The notes beneath the pieces were generated by a model, which worked only from the letters and a program-made list of their open reading frames with translations, had not been told where the DNA came from and did not search any database. Position numbers and translations under genes: made by a program. DNA of 64,000 bases, taken from contig CP036279.1 of assembly GCA_007748055.1 (NCBI GenBank), positions 7,549,474 through 7,613,473 of the forward strand, in the 5' to 3' direction. This document shows, one piece after another, positions 17,314 through 26,988 of the stretch (within the stretch, counting starts at the first letter, position 1; each line of letters begins with the position of its first letter). The DNA is from Kolteria novifilia. Lineage in GTDB: Bacteria; Planctomycetota; Planctomycetia; Kolteriales; Kolteriaceae.

Positions 17314-18333
17314 ATGCGGATCCTCGCGATCGAAACGACGTGTGACGAGACGGCCGCGGCCGTCTTCACCGACGAGCCGAGGGTCCTTTCGAGCATCATC
17401 GCGTCCCAAAGCGATCTCCACGCCCGTTTCGGCGGCGTGGTGCCGGAGATCGCGTCGCGCGCCCATCTCTCGCAAGTCCTTCCCGTCGTCGACGAGGCCC
17501 TTCGTGAAGCCGAGTTGACGCTTGAGGATCTCACCGCGGTCGCGGTTGCGTACACGCCGGGGCTCATTGGAGCGATCCTCGTTGGACTTTCAGCCGCGAA
17601 GACACTGGCGATGGTGCTCGGCCTCCCGCTGATCGGGGTCAATCACCTCGAAGGGCACATCTACGCCTGCCAGCTTCATCACGACGAGGATGTCTTCCCG
17701 TGCATCGGTCTGGTGGTCAGCGGCGGGCACACCAACCTCTTCTACTGCCAGGGGCCGACCGACTTCCAGCTCATCGGCTCGACGATCGACGACGCGGCGG
17801 GCGAGGCCTTCGACAAGGTCGCGAGCATCCTCGGTCTGGGCTATCCGGGCGGGCCGGTGATCGAGAAAGTCGCCCGGGCGGGCAATCCCAAGGCCTATCG
17901 TTTCCCGCGTACCTTCCTGCGCGAGGACCGGCTCGACTTCAGCTTCAGCGGGCTTAAGACGGCGGTGCGCTACCTGGTCCAAGGACAGAATGCCCAAGAC
18001 GCCCACCGGATCCCAGGGGAGCAGGAGGCTGCCGACGTCGCGGCCAGCTTCCAGCAAGCGGTAATCGATGTCCTCATCGGAAAGTCGCGCCAAGCTCTTT
18101 CCAAACATGGGGTTAAGACGCTCTGTGTCGGTGGGGGCGTCGCCGCCAACGGGGCGCTGCGCTCGGCGCTCGAGCAGATGGCCGCCGAGGAAAAGATCAC
18201 CCTCGTCGTGCCGCCTCTCCGTTGGTGTACCGACAATGCGGCGATGGGAGCGGTCGCGGCGGAACGGCTCCGTCGTGGAGAATCGGACCCGCTCGATCTC
18301 GACGCTGGCGGCGGCTTGGTACGAATGGCTTGA
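17314..18333 (+). CDS. tsaD: tRNA N6-threonylcarbamoyladenosine synthase subunit TsaD
   Basis: A 339-residue ASKHA-fold protein that transfers the threonylcarbamoyl group to A37 of ANN-decoding tRNAs, working with TsaB, TsaE and TsaC elsewhere in the genome. It has ILAIETTCDETAAAV at the N-terminus, the metal-binding NHLEGHIYA (HxxxH), VSGGHTNL, DDAAGEAFDKVA and the C-terminal GGGVAANGALR. Length matches bacterial TsaD. It begins 20 bases after the processing peptidase and is probably co-transcribed. Confidence 0.95.
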   Translation: MRILAIETTCDETAAAVFTDEPRVLSSIIASQSDLHARFGGVVPEIASRAHLSQVLPVVDEALREAELTLEDLTAVAVAYTPGLIGAILVGLSAAKTLAMVLGLPLIGVNHLEGHIYACQLHHDEDVFPCIGLVVSGGHTNLFYCQGPTDFQLIGSTIDDAAGEAFDKVASILGLGYPGGPVIEKVARAGNPKAYRFPRTFLREDRLDFSFSGLKTAVRYLVQGQNAQDAHRIPGEQEAADVAASFQQAVIDVLIGKSRQALSKHGVKTLCVGGGVAANGALRSALEQMAAEEKITLVVPPLRWCTDNAAMGAVAAERLRRGESDPLDLDAGGGLVRMA

Positions 18334-18756
18334 GGGAGGCGGCAGGCCAACCCTCCAGTCGCCCCAACCGTCAAAATGCACATCTTGCGGAAAATAGGAG
18401 GGAAACACGTTCGAGGATGTTATCGGACGTAACCTTTATCGCTCGCGCGAGTTGCCAAGGCACTCGGCCCCAATTTCCGTCCACTCCTCATGAAATCACC
18501 GCGTCGCTTGGTTGATCCGCCGGCGACCTCCCATAAACCCGTCCCTTGGTAGTCGAACCTAGGGCACCCCAACGTCGTCGTTGGGTGCGAAGCCAGAAAG
18601 AGATGGATGTACCTTTCGCCCCGTTTCTCAAGGGTCTACCATCTCCTTGCCTCTTCGAGTTCGATCCGTCAGGACTGACGACGCGATTGGCGGTAGTCAG
18701 GCGATTCCAGCTCGCCCAGATTGTCCGGCTGATCGCGTTCAGCACAAGGGCACGCG
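18334..18756. other. Intergenic region, nothing recognised
   Basis: A 423-base gap between tsaD and the next gene on the same strand. No gene, repeat family member or convincing promoter was seen. Confidence 0.4.
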
Positions 18757-19737
18757 ATGCTCGTGCTAGATGCCCCTTCGTTGGCCGCCGCGCTTCCGAT
18801 GGACAAAGCGATCGCCGCCACGATGCACGGTTTTCGCTCCAATTTCGGCGAGAATGCGTTCGATTCTGACGAAATTGGCCACGATTTGGTCGATTTCCGG
18901 GCCAAACAGGAGCAGTTTCGCGCCTTAGGACTCCGTTTGGTCACACTCGCGACCCAGAATCCAGCCGGCGAACCTCCCCTGGTCCGCGCACTCGTCGTCG
19001 CGGTCGATCGCTCGAGCAACGAGATCGTTGCCACCCTCGACGGTCCCTCCTTGACGGCGATCGCAGCGGGAGCCCGTTCGGGGCTGGCGACCGATCTTCT
19101 CGCCGAAGCGACCAGTTCCGTGGTCGCCCTCCTCGGACCGCGCGACATCTCCCTGGCGCAACTCGCGGCTATAACATCGGTTAGAGCTATCTCTCACGTG
19201 TCGATCCATGGATCCTCTCCGTCGGAGTCGAACGCGACGCTGGCCGCGGCCAAGGCGATGGCAAACGCTGCCTATGAGGTGCGAATCGCCAGCACTCCCG
19301 CCGAGGCGGTCGCGGACGCCGACATCGTTTGCGTAGCCACAACTTCTTCAACACCCTTGTTTTGCGATGACGAACTCAAGCCAGGCGTCCACATCAATGC
19401 GTTCGGATCCCGAACCCCGACTCGGCGAGAAGTCCCTTCGGAAACCGTTTGCAAATCAATAGTTACGGTTGATACTCGTCCCGGTGCCATGGTGGAGGCC
19501 GGGGACTTGCTCATTCCAATGGAGGAGGGACTCATCGGCCATGACCATATCCACGCCGACCTCGCTGATCTTCTCCACGGGCGGGTGGTCGGCCGAACGT
19601 CGCCTGGGCAAACGACGCTGTTCAAGTCGGTCGGTGTCTCGGCGCAAGACCTGATGATCGCGGAACTTGCGTTGACTAGGGCCCGATCGCTTCACCTTGG
19701 ACACCGACTCGACTTCGACGATATCCATCACAGATAA
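18757..19737 (+). CDS. Ornithine cyclodeaminase / mu-crystallin family protein, degenerate dinucleotide loop
   Basis: A 326-residue protein whose order of elements matches the OCD family: RALVVAVDRSSNEIVATLDG, then LTAIAAGARSGLATDLLA, a Rossmann region, and ADIVCVATTSSTPLF with GVHINAFGSRTPTRRE. In typical members the Rossmann loop reads GAGVQA; here it reads GPRDIS (about residues 127-132), so NAD(H) binding is doubtful or altered. It may be a reductase on a keto or imino acid, or have lost catalysis. The start at 18757 has only a weak AAGGGC upstream. Confidence 0.72.
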   Translation: MLVLDAPSLAAALPMDKAIAATMHGFRSNFGENAFDSDEIGHDLVDFRAKQEQFRALGLRLVTLATQNPAGEPPLVRALVVAVDRSSNEIVATLDGPSLTAIAAGARSGLATDLLAEATSSVVALLGPRDISLAQLAAITSVRAISHVSIHGSSPSESNATLAAAKAMANAAYEVRIASTPAEAVADADIVCVATTSSTPLFCDDELKPGVHINAFGSRTPTRREVPSETVCKSIVTVDTRPGAMVEAGDLLIPMEEGLIGHDHIHADLADLLHGRVVGRTSPGQTTLFKSVGVSAQDLMIAELALTRARSLHLGHRLDFDDIHHR

Positions 19738-19854
19738 CAAAAGAAAGACTTACGTCGCACGAGTTGCTTCTGAAGGAAACCGGATTGCGGCCGCTCGCAC
19801 ATCTGGTATCCCTCGGCCCCCGGATTGGCCGGCACAAGACCGCCGAGGAGCCTC

Positions 19855-21504
19855 ATGGAGCAGTCATCAACTCGCGCATCTCTCGTCACCAACTTGGGAT
19901 GCGTCGCCCTCATCATCGCGGTGGCATTGGTCCCGCGACTAATCGTCCTCAACCGAACCGTCGCCCCGTGCCGCGATGCCTTCAAGTACATCGATGCCGC
20001 CCAAGTCCTCTCGGCGGGATGGACGTCCGAACGTCTGCAATCGCTTCCGATTCACTTCCTCTACCCGGCGTGCCTGGAGAAGGCACATGCGGGCCTGAAC
20101 CTAGTTGGGATCAGCGGCCCGCGGTCGTGGGTGATTGCCGGGCAGTTGGTCAGCCTCACCGCCTACCTGGGTTTCCTGATCGTCGCGTTCTTCGCGGGAC
20201 AGCGGCTTTGGAACACGAGAGTGGCGTTGCTTGGATGTCTCGCGGTGTCGATGGTGCGCCGAGAGATCGTCTATTCCGTCGACGTGCTCAGTGACACGCT
20301 CACGGCACTCTTGTGGATGGCCAGCTTCGCGGTGATGGTTCACGCTTGGCGTGGCGGCCGCTCCTTGAGTCTCCTTTCCGCCGGCCTGTTCGCGGGGCTG
20401 GCGTACTGGTCGCATCTTGGGGCCCTCATCATCCCGTGCGTCTTTGTCGCCTCGCTGACAGTGACTCAGCTTTGGCCCGCGTGGCGGATGCCGTGGAAGC
20501 GTGCCGGCGCGATGGCGATGTCGTTTGGCGTCAGCTACGCCCTCACCCTCGGCCTCTTTGTCCAGTTGACTGGATCGCTCTCGCCGAGACCCGCAGCCCA
20601 CGACATTCTCGGTGCCGACCTCGCGATGACCGAAACGACGGCCGCGTCGGAGACAGCCCCCCTCGCGGTTCCGATCGCCGAGCCTCCCGCCCCCGCTCTG
20701 GCACCGACGATGACGCTGGCGGCTTACGAGGGACAGACCGGCTACGAACGACTCGGCTTGCTTGGCTCGGCGTGGCTGGTGCTCAAGGAACTCGGCTCGG
20801 AAACGAAGGTCTGGCTTCTCTTGCTCGCGGTGTGGGCCCTGCTCGATCGACGAGGGAGCAAGCTCTCGCTCCCGGCGGGCACCCTCGTCCTGTTCAGCAT
20901 CCTGGGCACGACGGCGATGCTGATCTACCTGAAGATGAAGTGCGGCTATGTCGCCGGTCGCTATGGTTTGGCGATTATGCCGCTGATCGGCATGTTGGGC
21001 ATCACCGGCGCCGAAGCGATCGTTCGTCGGCTGCAGGATCTCCCCCCCCTGCCGTGGGAGAACGGCGGCCCTCCCGGCAAGCGGCTCGCGTGGGCGCGTA
21101 TTTCGATGATGATCTTTGTCGGGATCGCGGTGGGAACGACCGCGAAGGGATGGTTCGAGCCACTTCATGTCGGTTGGCACGGCCACATGAGCGCCGCCCG
21201 CTGGATCGCGGAACACACCGACGGCACCGATGTCATCTTCGATCCGGTCGACTACGCCGGCTTCTTCGCGGATCGTCCCCGCTGGAAGCCGTCGACCCAG
21301 TCCTCGGGGCCACTGCCGTGCCGCTACGCGATCGTCGAACCCGAGCGCGTGGGGCGTTTCGATCCGACCACGTATGAAGCGATTCGTCACGTCGCACGCA
21401 TTGGACGACCGGTCGCGAGCTTCCCACGCAAGCCGGGAAGTTCCAAGGACACGGTTGTCGTCGTCGAGCTACCGATTCCGCCGAACAATCTGTCGCAACG
21501 ATGA
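19855..21504 (+). CDS. Multi-span membrane glycosyltransferase-like protein
   Basis: A 549-residue protein with about ten hydrophobic spans and a soluble C-terminal tail, resembling GT39/GT87-type polyprenyl-phosphate-sugar transferases. The first loop after span 1 carries an acidic stretch (CRDAFKYIDAAQVL) where the family keeps its catalytic aspartate, and ENGGPPGKRLAW lies in a cytoplasmic loop. The start is ATG 19855, preceded by GAGGAG; the TTG 30 bases upstream has no such site. It lies before the dTDP-sugar genes, which fits polysaccharide or glycoprotein assembly. Exact substrate unknown. Confidence 0.65.
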   Translation: MEQSSTRASLVTNLGCVALIIAVALVPRLIVLNRTVAPCRDAFKYIDAAQVLSAGWTSERLQSLPIHFLYPACLEKAHAGLNLVGISGPRSWVIAGQLVSLTAYLGFLIVAFFAGQRLWNTRVALLGCLAVSMVRREIVYSVDVLSDTLTALLWMASFAVMVHAWRGGRSLSLLSAGLFAGLAYWSHLGALIIPCVFVASLTVTQLWPAWRMPWKRAGAMAMSFGVSYALTLGLFVQLTGSLSPRPAAHDILGADLAMTETTAASETAPLAVPIAEPPAPALAPTMTLAAYEGQTGYERLGLLGSAWLVLKELGSETKVWLLLLAVWALLDRRGSKLSLPAGTLVLFSILGTTAMLIYLKMKCGYVAGRYGLAIMPLIGMLGITGAEAIVRRLQDLPPLPWENGGPPGKRLAWARISMMIFVGIAVGTTAKGWFEPLHVGWHGHMSAARWIAEHTDGTDVIFDPVDYAGFFADRPRWKPSTQSSGPLPCRYAIVEPERVGRFDPTTYEAIRHVARIGRPVASFPRKPGSSKDTVVVVELPIPPNNLSQR

Positions 21505-21516
21505 CCGCCAATGAAA

Positions 21517-21543
21517 AGAGCCGGAGCGATTGCCCCGGTTCTT
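21517..21543 (+). terminator. Possible terminator hairpin
   Basis: AGAGCCGG and CCGGTTCT can pair (one G-T wobble) around a loop of about 10 bases shortly after the glycosyltransferase stop. Only a short T-rich run follows, so function is uncertain. Confidence 0.35.
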
Positions 21544-21842
21544 TGGTGATTCGGGAATGATCGGGGCAAAACCAGGACTGCCATGCTCATGACAGTCGCG
21601 GCCAACGTTCCTAGTAGACTTGGCTTGGGGTTCTTGATGCTCCCCCTTGTATGGTTGATCTACCAACACAAGAGAGTGTAGAGGATCATACGATGGGGAG
21701 GGCTGCTTCTCCACGCTCCCCTTCGTACGATCCGCACATTCGGAACGACCCCGGCAGGGACAACCTTGGTCCTCGTTTCCATAGACTGCGAAAAAAGGCT
21801 CGTTCTCGGTCCGATTTGGCACCCCGCGGATAACATGTTCCC
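21544..21842. other. Intergenic region before rfbB, nothing recognised
   Basis: About 300 bases upstream of the dTDP-sugar genes. It should contain their promoter, but no convincing consensus was found and no gene is supported. Confidence 0.4.
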
Positions 21843-22901
21843 ATGAAGACACTCTTGGTCACCGGCGGTTGCGGCTTCATCGGCGGTTGCTTCGTCAGGC
21901 AAGTCCTCCAGCGCGACGACGTCCGCGTCGTCAACCTCGACAAGCTGACGTACGCGGGAAATCTCGACTCGCTCACGAGCGTCGCCGACAACCCACGCTA
22001 TCACTTCATCCATGGTGACATCGCCGATCCGGAACTCGTCCAACGCATTTTCCGCGAGCACACTCCCGTCGGGGTCGTCAACTTCGCCGCCGAGTCGCAC
22101 GTCGATCGCTCCATTGATGGCCCGCGCGAGTTCATGACGACCAATGTCGGCGGCACACTCGAACTGCTGATCGCCGCCCGCGCCCACTGGGACGCTCTCG
22201 TGGGGCAGCCGCGCGACGACTTCCGCTTCCTGCACGTCTCGACCGACGAGGTCTTCGGCTCGCTCGGTCCGACCGGCAAATTCCAGGAGACGACGGCCTA
22301 CGCGCCCAATTCGCCCTATTCAGCCTCGAAAGCGGCGGCCGATCACTTCGTCCGCGCCTTTCATCACACGTACGGCATGCCGGTCCTGACCACCAATTGC
22401 AGCAACAACTACGGGCCCTTCCAGTTCCCCGAGAAGCTCATCCCGCTGATGGTCCTCAACGCCGTCGAGGGCAAGTTCCTGCCCGTCTACGGCGACGGCA
22501 AGAACATCCGCGACTGGCTCTACGTCGAGGATCACTGCCGCGCCATCGCCCAAGTGCTTGAGGCGGGCACGCCCGGCGAGGTCTACTGCATCGGCGGCAA
22601 CCAGGAGCGCAACAACCTCGACGTCGTCGAGACCATCTGCTCGATCGTCGACGAGTTGCGGCCCGACCTCGCCCATCGCCCCTGTCGCTCGCTGATCAAG
22701 TTCGTCACCGATCGCCCTGGGCACGATCGCCGCTACGCGATCGACACCGGCAAGATCGAAAAGGAGCTCGGGTGGAAACCGCTCGAGAACTTCGAGTCGG
22801 GGTTGAAAAAGACGGTCGCTTGGTATCTCGATAACGCCAAGTGGGTCACCCGCGTCCAGTCGGGAGACTACCAACGGGAACGACTCGGACTAGCGGAGTA
22901 G
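21843..22901 (+). CDS. rfbB: dTDP-glucose 4,6-dehydratase
   Basis: The 352-residue extended SDR enzyme makes dTDP-4-keto-6-deoxyglucose, the second step toward dTDP-rhamnose and other deoxysugars. It shows TGGCGFIGG (NAD loop), the catalytic YSASK (Tyr159, Lys163), [14 protein letters not shown] and [16 protein letters not shown], all diagnostic for RfbB. The next gene, rfbA, starts 5 bases after its stop. rfbC and rfbD are not in the window. Confidence 0.95.
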   Translation: MKTLLVTGGCGFIGGCFVRQVLQRDDVRVVNLDKLTYAGNLDSLTSVADNPRYHFIHGDIADPELVQRIFREHTPVGVVNFAAESHVDRSIDGPREFMTTNVGGTLELLIAARAHWDALVGQPRDDFRFLHVSTDEVFGSLGPTGKFQETTAYAPNSPYSASKAAADHFVRAFHHTYGMPVLTTNCSNNYGPFQFPEKLIPLMVLNAVEGKFLPVYGDGKNIRDWLYVEDHCRAIAQVLEAGTPGEVYCIGGNQERNNLDVVETICSIVDELRPDLAHRPCRSLIKFVTDRPGHDRRYAIDTGKIEKELGWKPLENFESGLKKTVAWYLDNAKWVTRVQSGDYQRERLGLAE

Positions 22902-22906
22902 TCAGC

Positions 22907-23797
22907 ATGAGCGCGTCGACAGGTTGTCAGAAGGGGATCATCCTCGCGGGAGGTTCGGGCAGTCGGCTTTGGCCGGTGACGCTCGCGATGAGCAAGCAGC
23001 TCTTGCCGGTCTACGACAAACCGATGATTTACTACCCGCTCGCGACGCTGATGTTCGCGGGCATTCGCGAGATCCTGCTGATCTCGACGCCGACCGACAT
23101 TGGCAACTTCGAACGGCTGCTCGGCGACGGCAAGCGCCTCGGCATCTCGATCCGCTACGCGGTCCAGCCCCATCCCGGCGGTCTGGCCCAGGCCTTCATC
23201 ATCGGCCGCGAGTTCGTGGGTAAGGATCACGTCTCGCTGATCCTCGGCGACAACATCTTCTACGGGCAAGGTTTTCGCCGGATGCTCGACCAGGCTTCCG
23301 AACGGAAGGACGGTGCGACCGTCTTCGCCTATCCGGTCAAGGATCCCGAGCGCTACGGCGTGGTCGATCTCGATGACGACGGCAAGGCCCTCTCCATCGA
23401 GGAGAAGCCAAACAAGCCGAAGTCGAATCTCGCGGTGACCGGTCTTTACTTCTACGACAACGACGTCCTCGACATCGCCGCGAACTTGAAGCCATCCAAG
23501 CGCGGCGAGCTAGAGATCACCGACGTCAACAAGACCTACCTGGAACAGGGCCGGCTCTTCGTCCAGCCCTTCAGTCGCGGCTTCGCGTGGCTCGACACCG
23601 GAACGCCCGAGTCGTTGCTGCAAGCCGCCAACTTCGTCGAGACGGTCGAGTCGCGCCAGGGGCTTCGTGTCTCCTGCATCGAGGAGATCGCGTTCCATCG
23701 CGGTTTCATCGACGCCGAGCAACTCCTGGCGCTGGCGAGCGAGTACCGCAACGCCTATGGGGCCTACCTCGAGGAAGTCGCTCGGCACGGCCACTGA
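22907..23797 (+). CDS. rfbA: Glucose-1-phosphate thymidylyltransferase
   Basis: A 296-residue nucleotidyltransferase that makes dTDP-glucose from glucose 1-phosphate and dTTP. Motifs are [16 protein letters not shown] at the N-terminus, [27 protein letters not shown] and [12 protein letters not shown], all typical of RmlA. The start at ATG 22907 uses the GGAG that overlaps the end of rfbB; this is preferred over an upstream in-frame codon inside rfbB. The two genes are evidently translated from one mRNA. Confidence 0.95.
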   Translation: MSASTGCQKGIILAGGSGSRLWPVTLAMSKQLLPVYDKPMIYYPLATLMFAGIREILLISTPTDIGNFERLLGDGKRLGISIRYAVQPHPGGLAQAFIIGREFVGKDHVSLILGDNIFYGQGFRRMLDQASERKDGATVFAYPVKDPERYGVVDLDDDGKALSIEEKPNKPKSNLAVTGLYFYDNDVLDIAANLKPSKRGELEITDVNKTYLEQGRLFVQPFSRGFAWLDTGTPESLLQAANFVETVESRQGLRVSCIEEIAFHRGFIDAEQLLALASEYRNAYGAYLEEVARHGH

Positions 23798-23847
23798 GCA
23801 CTCTCGCCCTGCCCTTCCCAACAGCTTGCTCTGGGGACGAACCGCCG

Positions 23848-24792
23848 ATGTCCGCGAACGATTCCGAATTCACGATCCTCGCCCTGGAACCGGCCGAGAA
23901 CCTCGCCGATCGCGTGCGGCGGGAGTTCCCATCGGCGGCGTGGGTCGATGGGACGTCGAAGAAGAAGCGTGATCGCGCCCTTCCCGCGGCCACCGTCGTC
24001 TTCGGGACACCGACGAAGAAGCAGCTCGAGCACGCCGCGGCACTTCGCTGGCTTCACCTCCCGGCAACGACGCTCCCCAAGTCTCTCCGAGCCGCGATCC
24101 AGCGACCAGGCCTCGACACCACGCTCGCGACTCCGGTCTACGCCGGTCCCGTGGCCGAGCGTGCCCTCGGGGTGATGCTGGCGATGAACCTTCGACACGA
24201 GGAGACCGGTTCGCCCAGCCCCGGAGACCTGGCGGGCGGTGTCGCCGCCGTGATCGGGACCGGACGTTTGGGACGAAGCGTCGCCCGTTTGCTGCGTGCC
24301 GTCGGCATGCAAGTCCTCGGAGCCAGGCGTCATCCCGAGCCAACCCTCGAGATCGACGAGGTCTTCGGCCCCGACGAGATCGCCACGATGGTCGCGCGAG
24401 CCGATTGGGTCATCGTCGCGCTCCCGGCCACTTCCGAGACGGAAGGCCTTATCGACCACACGGTCTTGGACGCGATGTCCCCCGGCGCCCGGCTGCTCAC
24501 TCTCTCCGATCGCGGCATCGTCGACGAATCGGCCCTGCAAGAAGCGATCCGCTCGAAGCGGCTCCGTGGGGCGGGCTTTCTCCACCGGATCGAGGAATTG
24601 CCGACCGGGCCAGAGGGACAGCCAAACAACGAGGACCCGCTCTGGAGCATGCGGCATGTGAAGGTCGTGCCCCATCGGCTCGACCGAACCGCCGCGTTCC
24701 AACGCGCCACCGAGGACTTCTTTCTGCGAAACCTTCACCTCTTCGCCGCCGGTTCGCGCTTGCTCGGCACCATCCGATACGGAAGACCGTAG
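23848..24792 (+). CDS. D-2-hydroxyacid dehydrogenase family protein
   Basis: A 314-residue NAD(P)-dependent dehydrogenase-like protein. The Rossmann loop is AAVIGTGRLGRSVARLL; the catalytic arginine lies in LSDRGIVDESAL, and a histidine in VVPHRLD matches the family's C-terminal acid-base histidine. The middle catalytic Glu is not clearly placed (IEELPTG is the nearest candidate). The N-terminal domain is short. It starts at ATG 23848 after GGGGA, 50 bases downstream of rfbA. Substrate unknown. Confidence 0.75.
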   Translation: MSANDSEFTILALEPAENLADRVRREFPSAAWVDGTSKKKRDRALPAATVVFGTPTKKQLEHAAALRWLHLPATTLPKSLRAAIQRPGLDTTLATPVYAGPVAERALGVMLAMNLRHEETGSPSPGDLAGGVAAVIGTGRLGRSVARLLRAVGMQVLGARRHPEPTLEIDEVFGPDEIATMVARADWVIVALPATSETEGLIDHTVLDAMSPGARLLTLSDRGIVDESALQEAIRSKRLRGAGFLHRIEELPTGPEGQPNNEDPLWSMRHVKVVPHRLDRTAAFQRATEDFFLRNLHLFAAGSRLLGTIRYGRP

Positions 24793-25157
24793 GTCAGGCT
24801 ATTGCCTGACACGCATGCCGGTCGACCATCTTGGGCTATCGGGTTCCCCTCTCCCCGTGGGAGAGGAGTTCAATGGTTCTCTTCTCCCCCTGGGAGAGGA
24901 GTTCGATGATCCCCCTCTCCCCGTGGGAGAGGGGTTAGGGGTGAGGGGGTTCTTCCTCGACAAACCGCCTCGTTTTCAACGCGTTTCATCCCCTCACCCG
25001 GCTCACGACGTTCGCCGACCTCTCCCCAAGGAGAGGTCAGGAATTCCTGACACCTAGAGCTTGACGGACCCGTAGGTCAGGCTATTGCCTGACACGCATG
25101 CCGGTCGACCTCTATGGTGGGTCAAGACCCACCCGACGGAGAAAAGCCCAACCGCGA
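24793..25157. repeat. Convergent intergenic region packed with three repeat families
   Basis: No gene is seen. A GTAGGTCAGGCTATTGCCTG element followed by ACACGCATGCCGGTCGACC occurs twice, at about 24790-24829 and 25071-25110. Between them, 24841-25046 holds several CTCTCCCC...GGGAGAGG hairpins. At 25116-25133 is the GGTGGGTCAAGACCCACC palindrome. The gap separates the ends of two convergent genes. Confidence 0.8.
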
Positions 25158-26336
25158 TCAATCGCGAAGCTTGGGAACCGGACCGAGGTGTCGCTCGTGG
25201 AAATCGCGGGCGAAGCGATCGGTCATGCTGGCGATGAACTCGCCGACAAGCCGTTCGAGCGGGGCGAGACCAAACTGGCTGGTGAACGACTCGCGCATGC
25301 TGTGCGGTCGCTCCAGGATGTAATCGTAGAGACGACGGACGATCTCCTGGCCGCGCCGCGTTTCCGAAACGACGTCGGGATGGCGGTAGACGCGCTCGTA
25401 GAGGAACCGCCCCATCTCCTCTTTCATCCGCAAGACGTCCGCCGGCAACTCGATGACGTTGGCCTCCGCCCCCTTCACCGCCTCGGGACTCTCCATCGCC
25501 GCCAGTCGTCGGCTGCTTTCGGTCAGCAGGCTGTCGACTTGCCAATCGATCAGGGCGCGGATGACCGCTCGGGAAAGCTGCTTGCCTTCGAGCGGCACCG
25601 GACTCTCCAGCCGGGCCCGATCCTCCGCCTGGCACCAGAGAGCGGTCGTACGCAGGTCCTCGAACCCGATCAGCTCCGCGCGGAGCGCGTCGTCGATGTC
25701 GTGGGTGCCGTAGGCGATGCTGTCGGCCAGATCGACGACTTGCGCCTCGACGAGCATCCGGCCAAGGGGCTCGTATTCCGCGAGTTCGGGATGATCGCGT
25801 TCACTCGAATGCAGCGCCATCGACTGCCGGACCTCGTAGGTGAGATTGAGCCCCCGAAAGCCGGCGTAGCGGACCTCGTGCTGCTCGACGAGACGGAGTC
25901 CGAAGCGGTTGTGCTCGAAGCCGCCGTGCTCGGCCAGCAACTCGGCGATGGCGCGTTCGCCCGCGTGCCCGAAGGGAGGGTGTCCCAGGTCATGCGCCAA
26001 CGCCACGACCTCGGTCAGGTCCTCGTTAAGCCTCAGGCAACGCGCGATCGTTCGCGAGATCTGGCTCACCTCGAGCGTGTGCGTCAATCGGGTGCGCTGA
26101 TGATCGTTGGCCCTTGAGACGAAGACCTGGGTCTTGTGCATCAGGCGACGAAAGGCCGCGCAGTGGATGACGCGGTCCCGATCGCGAACGTAGACCGGTC
26201 GGTAGGGATGCTCCTTCTCAGGAAAGCGGCGACCTCGTGACTGGCTGGAGCGGGCGGCGAAGGGTGCCAACGTTTCCTCGGCGAGCCCCATTCCAAAGCT
26301 GCCAGGAGGTGTCAGGGCGGACTTGGGAGCTGTCAT
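25158..26336 (-). CDS. dgt: Deoxyguanosinetriphosphate triphosphohydrolase-like protein
   Basis: A 392-residue HD-domain enzyme that hydrolyses dNTPs to deoxynucleoside and triphosphate. The HD metal ligands are His86 in RLTHTLEVSQ and His115-Asp116 in ALAHDLGHPPFGHAGE; VVDLADSIAYGTHDIDDAL supplies the downstream aspartate. Its ATG (26334-26336) overlaps the stop of the HIT gene as ATGA, so translation is coupled. The frame remains open upstream inside the HIT gene but no ribosome site supports that. Length fits the type 2 dGTPase-like subgroup. Confidence 0.92.
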   Translation of the reverse strand: MTAPKSALTPPGSFGMGLAEETLAPFAARSSQSRGRRFPEKEHPYRPVYVRDRDRVIHCAAFRRLMHKTQVFVSRANDHQRTRLTHTLEVSQISRTIARCLRLNEDLTEVVALAHDLGHPPFGHAGERAIAELLAEHGGFEHNRFGLRLVEQHEVRYAGFRGLNLTYEVRQSMALHSSERDHPELAEYEPLGRMLVEAQVVDLADSIAYGTHDIDDALRAELIGFEDLRTTALWCQAEDRARLESPVPLEGKQLSRAVIRALIDWQVDSLLTESSRRLAAMESPEAVKGAEANVIELPADVLRMKEEMGRFLYERVYRHPDVVSETRRGQEIVRRLYDYILERPHSMRESFTSQFGLAPLERLVGEFIASMTDRFARDFHERHLGPVPKLRD

Positions 26337-26827
26337 TCGACCGGCAAACCCAACTGGGTGCGAAGCTGGACCCAAAGCTCGTCGAGCGACTGGACGATGA
26401 CGCGGGAATCGCTGCAAACGGTCATGAAATTGATGTCGCCGCTCCAGCGTGGCACGATGTGCCAATGAAGGTGCCCCGGAAGCCCCGCCCCGGCGGCGCG
26501 ACCAAGGTTGAGCCCGACGTTGAACCCGGCGGGGTTCATGAAGGCTTTCATCGCGGTGATCATGTCGCGGATGAGCTTTTGGCCGTCGATCATCTCCTCG
26601 TCGGTCATCTCCTCGAGCTCGGCGAGCGCCCGCCGGGGGGCGACGAGTAAGTGGCCGTTGTTGTAGGGGAAGCGATTGAGGATCACGATCGAGAGATCGC
26701 TACGACAGACGACGAGGTTCTCGCGATCGTTGGTTTGCTGATCGTAGTGGGCGATAAAGTCGTCGATATTGGGTTCGCTGTTGGTCTTGACGTACTGCAG
26801 CCGCCAGGGCGCCCAGAGCCGATCCAT
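26333..26827 (-). CDS. HIT family hydrolase
   Basis: A 164-residue histidine-triad protein with the HxHxH motif at residues 119-123 (GHLHWHIVPRW), MDRLWAPWR at the start, and NNGHLLVAPRR. This combination matches the AP4A-phosphorylase-like HIT branch, enzymes that split nucleoside phosphate esters such as diadenosine tetraphosphate. The start at 26827 has AAGGA upstream. It overlaps dgt by 4 bases (ATGA), implying a two-gene nucleotide-metabolism operon. Confidence 0.9.
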   Translation of the reverse strand: MDRLWAPWRLQYVKTNSEPNIDDFIAHYDQQTNDRENLVVCRSDLSIVILNRFPYNNGHLLVAPRRALAELEEMTDEEMIDGQKLIRDMITAMKAFMNPAGFNVGLNLGRAAGAGLPGHLHWHIVPRWSGDINFMTVCSDSRVIVQSLDELWVQLRTQLGLPVE

Positions 26828-26940
26828 GCAACTGATCCTTGGTGCGAAGAAACGAGAGAGACTTCCGGCGGCAGTATAACAAATCGGGGGGTGGACGTCG
26901 GCGACGGCGCGAACCGAAGAAAACACGATATTTTGGTATA

Positions 26941-26968
26941 TTGACATATTGGAATATGACGATATATT
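26941..26968 (+). promoter_or_regulatory. Sigma-70-type promoter with embedded palindrome
   Basis: TTGACA at 26941-26946 and TATATT at 26963-26968 are separated by 16 bases. The spacer contains most of the inverted repeat CATATT-GG-AATATG (26945-26958). The surrounding 50 bases are strongly AT-rich in a GC-rich genome. This arrangement suggests that the ArsR-type regulator encoded just downstream binds here and represses its own operon. Confidence 0.7.
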
Positions 26969-26988
26969 TATCTGTGGAGGGAGTGGAG

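Noticed and set aside
20101-21390. 429-codon frame opposite the membrane glycosyltransferase
   Set aside because: Arg/Gly/His-rich shadow of a hydrophobic protein gene.
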